5,256 nucleotides of DNA from Gammaproteobacteria bacterium (lineage in GTDB: Bacteria; Pseudomonadota; Gammaproteobacteria; Burkholderiales; Burkholderiaceae_E). A program made the translations under genes and the position numbers. This document shows, piece by piece, positions 1-5,256 of the stretch. Location: contig JAUIAI010000257.1 in assembly GCA_030425615.1 (NCBI GenBank), positions 1-5,256 on the forward strand. Direction: 5' to 3'. Under the pieces are notes generated by a model that saw only the letters and a program-made list of their open reading frames with translations, had not been told where the DNA came from and made no database searches. Each line of letters starts with the position of its first letter. The first letter of the stretch is position 1.

Positions 1-18
1 CGTGCAGCCCTCAGATCC

Positions 19-23
19 GGAGG
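19..23 (+). promoter_or_regulatory. Ribosome binding site of the universal stress protein gene
   Basis: GGAGG lies 6 nt upstream of the ATG at position 30. This is a near-ideal Shine-Dalgarno spacing and it fixes the start of the stress protein gene at 30, not at the GTG at position 2 that opens the other frame. Confidence 0.8.
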
Positions 24-29
24 TCCGGC

Positions 30-460
30 ATGTATCGCAGAATCCTCGTCGCCGTCGACGGCACCGAGTTGTCCGACAAAGCCGTCAAGGCTGCCTTGCG
101 CATGGCCCGGGACTTCGGGTCCCAGGTTCTGGCTCTGAACGTGCAGGCACCGTATCAGCCTCCCATCGCCGGCGAAGTCCCCGCGGCATTCCTGCACGAT
201 CCCGAGGAATACGACCGGTTGGCCGAAGAAGCCTCCGCGGCCGTGCTGCAGCCGGTCATGGACCAGGCAGCGGAGATGGGCGTGGGGTGCGAGACGATCA
301 CAGCGTGTCGGGGGCCATCGTCGACGCCTCGAAGAACGAGCGCATCGACCTGATCGTCATGGCTTCGCACGGCCGCAGCGGGCTTCGCAACCTGCTGCTC
401 GGCAGCGAGACACGCAAGGTCCTCACGCACTGCCAGGTACCGGTGCTCGTTCACCGCTGA
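30..460 (+). pseudogene. Universal stress protein (UspA family), frameshifted
   Basis: UspA-family proteins are small cytoplasmic alpha/beta proteins, usually about 140-150 residues, that dimerise; many bind ATP and help cells survive stress. The N-terminal half is read from ATG 30. It begins MYRRILVAVDG, the typical first beta strand with its Asp, and runs to about GVGCETIT near position 300. In that frame the ORF then turns into non-family sequence and stops at 351-353. The C-terminal half continues in the frame one base back, from about position 299 (HSVSGAIVDAS) to the TGA at 458-460. It contains LIVMASHGRSG, LLLGSE and PVLVHR, which match the G-2x-G-9x-G-S nucleotide-binding signature with the first Gly replaced by Ala. 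Joined, the halves give about 143 residues, close to a full protein. The join needs a net shift of one base, for example loss of 1 or 10 nt. The gene could be a true pseudogene or an assembly or sequencing error. Family identity is secure; functional status is not. Confidence 0.85.
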
Positions 461-473
461 CCTTGCGGTCGTC

Positions 474-491
474 GCGCGGCGGCCGCTGCGC
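474..491 (+). other. GC-rich hairpin downstream of the usp stop
   Basis: GCGCGGC (474-480) can pair with GCTGCGC (485-491) around a GGCC loop, giving seven pairs including one G-U. It starts 13 nt after the usp stop codon. No T-run follows, so it is not a standard Rho-independent terminator. It may stabilise the 3' end of the mRNA, or simply reflect base composition. Two smaller hairpins follow in the same gap, at 548-560 (CCCGG/CCGGG) and 566-578 (GGCCG/CGGCC). I see nothing else in the 461-590 stretch. Confidence 0.3.
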
Positions 492-597
492 GAGGCGCTC
501 CGGCGTGAGCATCCGCGGGCCGCGGCTATCCGGCCACGCGCCGTAGGCCCGGCGGCCGGGTTGGTGGCCGATCCGGCCCCGGCGCACGGGATGCCTG

Positions 598-606
598 TGG
601 TCTAAT
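598..606 (+). promoter_or_regulatory. Extended -10 promoter of nadK, probably giving a leaderless mRNA
   Basis: TGGTCTAAT combines a TGN extension with TCTAAT, which differs from the consensus TATAAT at one base. Transcription would be expected to start about 6-8 nt downstream, essentially at the nadK ATG at 613. No Shine-Dalgarno sequence is visible before that ATG, which fits a leaderless or nearly leaderless transcript. The place where a -35 box should sit (about 578-583) reads CCCGGC and does not match, as expected for an extended -10 promoter. Assignment is by sequence match only. Confidence 0.5.
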
Positions 607-612
607 CGCGGC

Positions 613-1521
613 ATGTCCGAGGCCCGCTTTCAGCGTGTCGTGCTGGTCGGCCGCTATCAGACGGCCGGCGTGGGCGACACCATCGACGATATCGCCCGCG
701 AGCTGTCGGCGCGCGGTCACGAGGTCATGCTCGACTCGGAGACCGCCGCGAACATCCAGTCACGAACACTGCCCTCGATCGCACCGGAGGCCATCGGCGA
801 TCACGCCGATCTCGCCATTGCGGTCGGCGGCGACGGAACCATGCTCGGGCTGGCGCGCGGGCTCGCCGGGCGCGGCGTGCCGCTCCTGGGAATCAATCAC
901 GGTCGGCTGGGCTTCATCACCGACATCCCCGTGGAGGCCTGGCGCGACGCGCTCGATGCGATCCTGCGGGGTCACTTCGTCTCGGAGCACCGCACGCTGC
1001 TGAGCGCGCGCGCATTACGGAACGGCGAAGTCATCTGGCAAGACATCGCCATGAACGATGTCGTCCTGCAGCGCTCCTCCCGCTCGGGCATGATCGAACT
1101 CGAGGTACACGTCGACGAGACCTACATGTACACGCAGAGGGCCGACGGTCTGATCGTGGCCACGCCCACGGGCTCCACGGCTTACGCGCTGTCCGCGAAC
1201 GGGCCGATCCTGCATCCGCAACTCCGGGGCTTCGCCATGGTGCCGATCGCGCCGCAGTCGCTTTCGAACCGTCCGATCTGCCTGCCGGACGACGTCCGCA
1301 TCCGGATGCGGGTCGTCGAATGCCGTGAGCCGAGGGTCAGTTGCGACATGCAGGTCTTCGAGGACCTCCAGCCCGGCGACGACATCGAGGTCGAGTGCGC
1401 GCCCCAGTCGGTCGAGTTCCTGCACCCCGGCGGATACAGTTTCTTCGCCACACTGCGCAGCAAGCTCTACTGGCACGAGTTCCCGATCATCGATCGGCGA
1501 CGCAGACAACGCGACGACTGA
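613..1521 (+). CDS. nadK: NAD kinase (ATP-NAD kinase)
   Basis: NAD kinase phosphorylates NAD+ at the 2' hydroxyl of its adenosine ribose to make NADP+, the only route to NADP in most bacteria. It is a cytosolic oligomer. The 302-residue product matches the usual family length of about 290-305. Visible motifs in order are GGDGT at residues 72-76 (Asp74 is the family's catalytic aspartate), GINHGRLGF at 93-101, the NAD-contacting MNDVVLQR at 147-154 and TPTGSTAY at 184-191, with the beta-rich C-terminal domain including APQSLSNRP at 213-221. The family often has Asn-Glu where this protein has Asn148-Asp149; both occur naturally. The ATG at 613 is the only start that gives the expected N-terminus (RVVLVGRY). 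It lacks a Shine-Dalgarno but lies directly downstream of an extended -10 box. The stop is 14 nt before recN, so the two genes are probably one operon, an arrangement known from other proteobacteria. Confidence 0.97.
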   Translation: MSEARFQRVVLVGRYQTAGVGDTIDDIARELSARGHEVMLDSETAANIQSRTLPSIAPEAIGDHADLAIAVGGDGTMLGLARGLAGRGVPLLGINHGRLGFITDIPVEAWRDALDAILRGHFVSEHRTLLSARALRNGEVIWQDIAMNDVVLQRSSRSGMIELEVHVDETYMYTQRADGLIVATPTGSTAYALSANGPILHPQLRGFAMVPIAPQSLSNRPICLPDDVRIRMRVVECREPRVSCDMQVFEDLQPGDDIEVECAPQSVEFLHPGGYSFFATLRSKLYWHEFPIIDRRRRQRDD

Positions 1522-1535
1522 CGCGATCCATCACC

Positions 1536-3416
1536 ATGTTGCGCACCCTCGATCTGCGCGATTTCCTCTTCATCGAACAGGCCGAAATCAGCTTCGGCGA
1601 GGGTTTCTGCGCCCTCACCGGGGAGACCGGCGCGGGCAAGTCGATCCTGCTCGATGCCCTCGGACTGGCCCTTGGCGCACGCGCCGACAGTGGCGTGGTG
1701 CGTGGCGGAGCGGCGCGCGCGGAGATCGTCGCCGAATTCTCGACGACCGGTGACATCGCGGCCTGGCTGGCCGAGCAGGCACTCGACCTTCCGGCGGCAG
1801 AGGGTGCGGACGACCCGGCCGAACCGGTGCTGTTGCGACGCGTCATCGACCGTGACGGACGCAGCCGGGCATTCGTCAACGGCTCACCGGTCACGGTCGG
1901 GCAGCTCCGCGATTGCGGCCAGCGACTGCTCGAGATCCACGGTCAGCACGCCTCCCAGGCGCTGCTGCAGCCGGACGGCCAGCGCATGCTGCTCGACGCC
2001 TTCGGTCAATCCGTCGCGGCAGCCCGGAGCCTGGAGCAGCTCTGGCGCGACTGGCGCGTCGCACGGGAAACGCTCGAGGCCGCGAGCGCCGGGGAGCGCG
2101 AGCGGGAGCAGGCGCTCGCGGGCATCGACTGGCAGCTCGAGGGCATCGACGCCCTGTCGCCCGCCGCCGGAGAGTGGCAGACCCTGAACGACGAACAGAC
2201 CCGCCTGGCCCATGGACGCGAACTCCTGGAGACTGCCGGCGCCGTCGCGGATGCGCTGGGCGGCCAGGAGGGCTCCGTGCGCGACACGCTCGAGACGCTC
2301 CTCGGCCAGCTTCGCACGGCGCGCCGCCTGGATCCATCCCTCGGTGATGCGATCGAGATGCTCGAAGCCGCGCGGATCAACATCGACGAAAGCGCGTCCA
2401 CACTGACCCGGTATGTCGAGCGCGGCGACCTCGACCCGGCCCGCCTGGCCGAGATCGAGCAGAGACTGGCGGACTGGTTCGCGCTCGGGCGCCGCCTCCG
2501 GGTAGACCCCGCCGAACTCATCGGGCATGCCGAGAGCCTGCGCGCGCAGCGCGACGCCCTGACGCGCGCGGGAGACCTCGAGGCCCTGCAGGCGTCCGCC
2601 GCCGCGGCGCAGGCACGCTGGACGGACGCCGCGAAGGCGCTGAGCGCCCGGCGGGCGGCCCAGGCGGCGAGCCTGGCCGAACGCGTCAGCTCGCTCTTGC
2701 CCGAACTCGGCATGGCGGCAGCCCGTTTCGAGGTCCGCCTCGAGCCGGTGGACCCCGGACCGGGTGGCCTCGAACGTATCGGCTTCTGGTTCTCCGGACA
2801 TCCCGACCTGCCTCCAAGGCCTCTCGCGAAGGTCGCCTCCGGCGGGGAGTTGTCCCGGCTGAGCCTGGCGATCACCGTGGTGGCCGCGGACGCGAACCCC
2901 GTGCCCACGCTGATCTTCGACGAGGCGGACGCCGGTGTGGGCGGAACCGTGGCCGACGCCATCGGGCGGCTGATGCGGCGTCTGGGACGAGACCGGCAGA
3001 TCCTGGCGGTCACCCATCTGCCGCAGGTCGCGGCCTGCGCGCACTGGCATCTGCGCGTCAGCCGTGAATCGGACAGCGTGCGCCGGCTGGAGGCGCTGCA
3101 GCCGGCCGAGCGGGTCGAAGAGATCGCGCGCATGCTCGGCGGGGGCGCCGCATCCCTGACCTCGCGCGATCACGCACGGGAGCTCATCGCCCACGCCGCG
3201 GCGGAAAAACCCGGCGCCACGACTCCGCCGGTCGCGTCGGACGCCGCGGCGCCAGCCGTCAAGGCCGCCGGCTCAGCCCCAAGAAGCGCCAGGCGAGCGC
3301 CGGCCGGTGCGAAGGCCCGATCCGGCCCCGCCCCGGCGAAGCGCAAGCAGGCGGAACGGGATGCGCCCACCAAGGCCTCGAAGAAGCCGGGCCGCAAAGC
3401 GGCCCGGGGGAGCTGA
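1536..3416 (+). CDS. recN: DNA repair protein RecN (SMC-like ATPase) with basic C-terminal tail
   Basis: RecN is a cytoplasmic SMC-like ATPase that acts early in repair of double-strand breaks, binding and tethering DNA alongside RecA. The 626-residue product shows Walker A GETGAGKS at residues 29-36, a Q-loop region EIHGQHASQ at 133-141, an ABC signature ASGGELSR at 434-441, Walker B LIFDEAD at 459-465 and a switch His in AVTHLPQ (His494). Between these lies a helical, Glu/Arg/Ala-rich stretch of about residues 165-385, the expected coiled coil. The conserved part ends near residue 555 (RDHARELIAHAAA), close to the roughly 550-residue length of E. coli RecN. The remaining 70 or so residues are Ala/Pro/Lys/Arg-rich, look disordered and are strongly basic. 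The ATG at 1536 gives the canonical N-terminus (MLRTLDLRDF). No good Shine-Dalgarno precedes it, so coupling to nadK translation is likely. No LexA-type CTG-N10-CAG box is visible in the nadK-recN gap. All ATPase residues are present. Confidence 0.96.
   Translation: MLRTLDLRDFLFIEQAEISFGEGFCALTGETGAGKSILLDALGLALGARADSGVVRGGAARAEIVAEFSTTGDIAAWLAEQALDLPAAEGADDPAEPVLLRRVIDRDGRSRAFVNGSPVTVGQLRDCGQRLLEIHGQHASQALLQPDGQRMLLDAFGQSVAAARSLEQLWRDWRVARETLEAASAGEREREQALAGIDWQLEGIDALSPAAGEWQTLNDEQTRLAHGRELLETAGAVADALGGQEGSVRDTLETLLGQLRTARRLDPSLGDAIEMLEAARINIDESASTLTRYVERGDLDPARLAEIEQRLADWFALGRRLRVDPAELIGHAESLRAQRDALTRAGDLEALQASAAAAQARWTDAAKALSARRAAQAASLAERVSSLLPELGMAAARFEVRLEPVDPGPGGLERIGFWFSGHPDLPPRPLAKVASGGELSRLSLAITVVAADANPVPTLIFDEADAGVGGTVADAIGRLMRRLGRDRQILAVTHLPQVAACAHWHLRVSRESDSVRRLEALQPAERVEEIARMLGGGAASLTSRDHARELIAHAAAEKPGATTPPVASDAAAPAVKAAGSAPRSARRAPAGAKARSGPAPAKRKQAERDAPTKASKKPGRKAARGS
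3387..3407 (+). other. Strong hairpin in the last codons of recN
   Basis: CCGGGCCGC (3387-3395) and GCGGCCCGG (3399-3407) form a perfect 9-bp stem with an AAA loop, ending 6 nt before the recN stop codon. No T-run follows directly; the nearest, TTCTTTT at 3436-3442, is about 28 nt away. It may protect the mRNA end or serve as an atypical terminator between recN and the convergent gene. On the minus strand the hairpin is followed by CTTCTTC, also a weak tail. Confidence 0.45.
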
Positions 3417-3421
3417 ATCTC

Positions 3422-3463
3422 TAGCCGGACGGGTGTTCTTTTCCGTAGCCGGACCGGTGTTCT
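3422..3463. repeat. Imperfect 18-nt direct repeat, two copies 24 nt apart
   Basis: TAGCCGGACGGGTGTTCT (3422-3439) and TAGCCGGACCGGTGTTCT (3446-3463) match at 17 of 18 positions and are separated by TTTCCG. They fill nearly all of the 45-bp gap between the recN stop and the acetyltransferase stop. The second copy covers two bases of the minus-strand stop codon (3462-3464). Origin unknown. A remnant of a transposon end or a dispersed intergenic repeat is possible, but no transposase fragment is visible nearby. Confidence 0.85.
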
Positions 3464-4061
3464 AGAGTTCGCGCGCCCAGATCTGACCCACCAGATCCTT
3501 GCCGAAACTGTGATGCGGCTCAGAGCCCACGAGCTCGAACCCGGCCGCTTCATAAATACGCCGGGCAGCGACGAGCACGTCGTTGGTCCAGAGAATCATC
3601 CGTGAGTAGCCGCTCGAGCCCGCGAACCCCAGGCACTCGTCGACGAGACGCCGACCGATCCCGAGACCGCGGGCATCCGCTTCGACATAGCGCAGGCGCA
3701 GCTTCGCGGTTCGGTCGTCTTCCTGCACCAGCATGACCGAGCCGACGATCCGCCCGTCCAGCTCGGCGATCCAGCATCGTTCGCGTCCGGGGATGAACTC
3801 CTCGATGAAGCGCGCGACGATCTGGCTCAACAGTGCCTCGAACGTCCAGTCCCAGCCGTATTCTTCGTGATAGACCCGCATCTGTCGGTGCACGATCCAG
3901 CCGAGGTCGCCGGGCTCGGGGTCGCGCAGGACGATGCAGGGACGGACGGTTTGCCCGCCGTCGGGTACGTCTGCCGCGACCGTGGCCGGCTCGCGGCCGG
4001 CGCCCCGGATCAGCCCGGTGGATTCCGGCACGTCGTCGTCGATTCCGGACATGGCGCTCAT
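3462..4061 (-). CDS. GNAT family N-acetyltransferase (MarR-GNAT C-domain type)
   Basis: This is a predicted acetyl-CoA dependent N-acetyltransferase; its acceptor substrate cannot be read from the sequence. Using the ATG at 4061 the protein has 199 residues. Residues 1-40 are a poorly conserved, probably flexible leader. The GNAT fold runs from about residue 43 (CIVLRDPEPGDLGWIVHR) to the end. RGLGIG at 131-136 is the acetyl-CoA pyrophosphate-binding R/Q-x-x-G-x-G motif. The stretches HEEYGWDWTFEAL (65-77), RERCWIAE (93-100), LWTNDVLVAARRIYEAAGF (157-175) and EPHHSFGKDLVGQ (181-193) closely resemble the acetyltransferase half of proteins annotated as MarR regulator/GNAT fusions. No MarR helix-turn-helix is present. 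Starts at 4052 (ATG) or 4127 (GTG) are possible, but the latter would run through the upstream terminator. A GAGG (4076-4079 on the minus strand) sits 14 nt before 4061, which is wide. The gene lies downstream of the binding-protein terminator and no promoter is obvious. Confidence 0.88.
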   Translation of the reverse strand: MSAMSGIDDDVPESTGLIRGAGREPATVAADVPDGGQTVRPCIVLRDPEPGDLGWIVHRQMRVYHEEYGWDWTFEALLSQIVARFIEEFIPGRERCWIAELDGRIVGSVMLVQEDDRTAKLRLRYVEADARGLGIGRRLVDECLGFAGSSGYSRMILWTNDVLVAARRIYEAAGFELVGSEPHHSFGKDLVGQIWAREL

Positions 4062-4080
4062 CGTTCGGTTTGCCGCCTCA

Positions 4081-4117
4081 GAAAAGAAAGAACCCGACGC
4101 CGCCAGACGCCGGGTTC
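4081..4117 (-). terminator. Rho-independent terminator of the binding-protein gene
   Basis: Reading the minus strand, GAACCCG (4117-4111) pairs with CGGGTTC (4096-4090). The stem extends inward by five more pairs, including two G-U pairs, to a TGGC loop, making about 12 pairs in all. TTTCTTTT (4089-4082) follows at once. It lies about 85 nt after the stop codon of the substrate-binding protein and just before the acetyltransferase start, so it separates these two minus-strand genes. On the plus strand no T-run follows, so it is one-directional. Confidence 0.88.
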
Positions 4118-4152
4118 CCTGGAGCACCCGCGCCGGGCGGGTCGGATGGCAG

Positions 4153-4191
4153 TGCCGGTACCCTGCCGGGCGGACCCGGCGGACCCGGCAC
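4153..4191. repeat. GC-rich tandem repeat and inverted repeat after the binding-protein stop
   Basis: CGGACCCGG occurs twice in direct tandem (4171-4179 and 4180-4188). The segment is flanked by GTGCCGG (4153-4159) and CCGGCAC (4185-4191), which are complementary and could close a stem around a 25-nt loop. It sits between the stop codon of the substrate-binding protein and its terminator, so it would be in the 3' untranslated region. No function is evident. Confidence 0.5.
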
Positions 4192-4202
4192 GGGCCGACC
4201 GC

Positions 4203-5256
4203 TTACTTCATGTAGTCGTACTTGCCGTTGCTCCACTCGTAGAACACGTAGCCGGGCAGACTCACGTCACCCTTGCCGTCGAACGAGAGTTCGCCGAGCA
4301 CGGTCTGGAACTTGCCGTTGTTCAGCGCCTTGACGATGGCTTCGTAGTCGGTGGAGCCGGCCGCCGTGGCCGCCTGCGCCCAGGCCTGGATCGCCGCGTA
4401 GGTGTACAGCACGTAGCCTTCCGGCTCGACACCCTTGGCGCGGAACGTCTTGACCAGGTTGGCCGCGAGCGGGTTCTTACGCGGGTCGGGCGAGAACGTC
4501 ATCAGCGTGCCCTCGCCGGCATCGCCCGTGATCGACCAGTACTCGTCGGTGACCAGCGCGTCGCCGGAGACCAGCGTGGTGTTCAAGCCCTGGTCGCGCA
4601 TCTGGCGAACCATCAGGCCGGCTTCCGTGTGGTAGCCGCCCACGTAGAGGATGTCGATCGACTCGTTCTTGAGCTTGGATACGAGGGCGGTGTAGTCCTT
4701 CTCGCCCGCCGTGTAGGCCTCGTACATCGCGGGCTTGCCGCCGGCCGCCTCGTAGGCCGCCATGGTGGCATCGGCGAGGCCCTTGCCGTAGGCGGTCTTG
4801 TCGTGCACGAAGGCAACGCGCTTGCCGGCCATCTTGGTCGCGAGGAATTCGCCTGCCACGGCACCCTGCTGGTCGTCGCGACCGCACACCCGGTAGGTAC
4901 CGCCATCGGGGTTCGGGCGCTCGTCCGTGAATTTCGGGTTCGTGGAGGCCGGCGAGATCTGTACGATGCCTTCCTCGGCGTACACGGCCGACGCCGGGAT
5001 CGACGAACCCGAGCAGAAGTGACCGGCCATGAAGACCACGCCTTCACCGGCAGCCTGGTTGGCCACCGCGACGGCCTGTTTCGGATCACACGCATCGTCG
5101 CCGACCATCAGCTTGAGCTGCTGGCCCAGCACACCGCCCGCCGCGTTGATGTCGGCCACGGCCTGCTCGGCACCGGCCTTCATCTGCGCACCGAACGACG
5201 CATACTGACCGGTCATGGGACCGGCGGTGCCGATGGCGATCTCGGCTTGGGCGAGC
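4203..5256 (-). CDS. ABC transporter substrate-binding protein, branched-chain amino acid type (5' end off window)
   Basis: This is a periplasmic binding protein of the LivJ/LivK (peripheral-binding type I) family. It captures a ligand, typically leucine, isoleucine or valine, and delivers it to a LivHMGF-type ABC importer. The reading frame is open to the window edge. The first readable residues are LAQA followed by EIAIGTAGPMTGQ, which looks like the end of a signal peptide and the mature N-terminus at position 5243; the true start codon is therefore outside the window. The mature chain would be 346 residues, normal for the family. Counting from that Glu, DDACDPKQAVAVAN (49-62) and GHFCSGSS (74-81) carry the cysteine pair (Cys52, Cys77) that forms a disulfide in E. 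coli LIV-binding protein. SPASTNP (97-103), AYGKGLA (151-157) and TAGEKDYTALVSKLK (178-192) are also family-typical. A third cysteine is at residue 120. Transporter genes are not in the window, so ligand assignment rests on similarity; amides or other amino acids are possible. Confidence 0.93.
   Translation of the reverse strand, partial: LAQAEIAIGTAGPMTGQYASFGAQMKAGAEQAVADINAAGGVLGQQLKLMVGDDACDPKQAVAVANQAAGEGVVFMAGHFCSGSSIPASAVYAEEGIVQISPASTNPKFTDERPNPDGGTYRVCGRDDQQGAVAGEFLATKMAGKRVAFVHDKTAYGKGLADATMAAYEAAGGKPAMYEAYTAGEKDYTALVSKLKNESIDILYVGGYHTEAGLMVRQMRDQGLNTTLVSGDALVTDEYWSITGDAGEGTLMTFSPDPRKNPLAANLVKTFRAKGVEPEGYVLYTYAAIQAWAQAATAAGSTDYEAIVKALNNGKFQTVLGELSFDGKGDVSLPGYVFYEWSNGKYDYMK
5244..5256 (-). 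other. C-terminal end of a Sec signal peptide, cleavage site
   Basis: The last four complete codons before the inferred mature start read Leu-Ala-Gln-Ala. They end in an A-x-A pattern typical of signal peptidase I sites. The hydrophobic core and start codon lie beyond the window edge. Export to the periplasm fits the binding-protein role. Confidence 0.65.

Noticed and set aside
297..316. Programmed ribosomal frameshift in the stress-protein gene
   Set aside because: There is no clear slippery heptamer with a downstream structure where the frame changes, only a run of five G. The UspA family is not known for frameshifting, so a mutation or sequence error is simpler.
2..460. Intact 152-codon reading from GTG at position 2 as the real stress-protein gene
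   Set aside because: Its first 95 or so residues are Arg/Gly-rich and unrelated to UspA. The true N-terminal half, with a good ribosome binding site, is in the other frame.
474..491. Rho-independent terminator after the stress-protein gene
   Set aside because: The hairpin is plausible but no T-run follows. It is recorded only as a hairpin.
2006..3133. Second long minus-strand open frame (375 codons) opposite recN
   Set aside because: It overlaps both recN and the other antisense frame, its product is a Ser/Arg/Ala-rich shadow composition, and it shows no start signals.
1884..3194. Long minus-strand open frame of 436 codons opposite recN
   Set aside because: It is the antisense of a gene with every RecN motif intact. 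Its product has no recognisable motif and the open frame follows from high GC content.
3417..3464. CRISPR array
   Set aside because: There are only two short repeat copies with a 6-nt spacer, and no cas genes.
4062..4127. Extended start of the acetyltransferase at GTG 4127
   Set aside because: The extra 22 codons are encoded by the terminator hairpin and its T-run and have no ribosome binding site. The ATG at 4061 is preferred.
3833..4333. Plus-strand open frame of 166 codons across the acetyltransferase start and the binding-protein end
   Set aside because: It is Arg/Pro/Gly-rich without motifs, runs through a terminator hairpin, and is antisense to two convincing genes.

Overview
This 5.26 kb, GC-rich window looks like ordinary chromosome from a proteobacterium, most likely a gammaproteobacterium. 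The evidence is the nadK-recN gene pair, the gammaproteobacterial style of the NAD kinase and universal stress protein sequences, and the LIV-type periplasmic binding protein with its conserved cysteine pair. A Chromatiales/Ectothiorhodospiraceae-like source is a guess from overall sequence flavour only. No phage, CRISPR, tRNA or rRNA is visible. No complete mobile element is visible either.

Layout, left to right. (1) Positions 30-460, plus strand: a universal stress protein gene whose two halves lie in different frames, so it is a pseudogene or carries a sequencing error. (2) Positions 461-612: an intergenic stretch with small GC-rich hairpins and, just before nadK, an extended -10 promoter that suggests a leaderless transcript. 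(3) Positions 613-1521: nadK, NAD kinase. (4) Positions 1536-3416: recN, an SMC-like DNA repair ATPase, 14 nt downstream of nadK and probably co-transcribed; its protein has a basic, Ala/Pro/Lys-rich tail of about 70 residues. (5) Positions 3417-3461: a short gap between convergent genes with an imperfect 18-nt direct repeat of 24-nt period that runs into the stop codon of the next gene. (6) Positions 3462-4061, minus strand: a GNAT acetyltransferase resembling the acetyltransferase half of MarR-GNAT fusion proteins, but without a MarR domain. (7) Positions 4081-4117: a convincing Rho-independent terminator, minus strand. (8) Positions 4203-5256, minus strand: a branched-chain amino acid type ABC transporter substrate-binding protein, cut by the window edge just inside its signal peptide.

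The genes form two opposed units. nadK-recN reads rightward: NADP supply plus double-strand break repair, a conserved pairing with no obvious biochemical link. The binding protein reads leftward to its own terminator, and the GNAT gene lies beyond that terminator. I do not see a new multi-gene system here. The items most worth checking are the usp frame break, the repeat pair downstream of recN, the RecN tail and the probable leaderless start of nadK.
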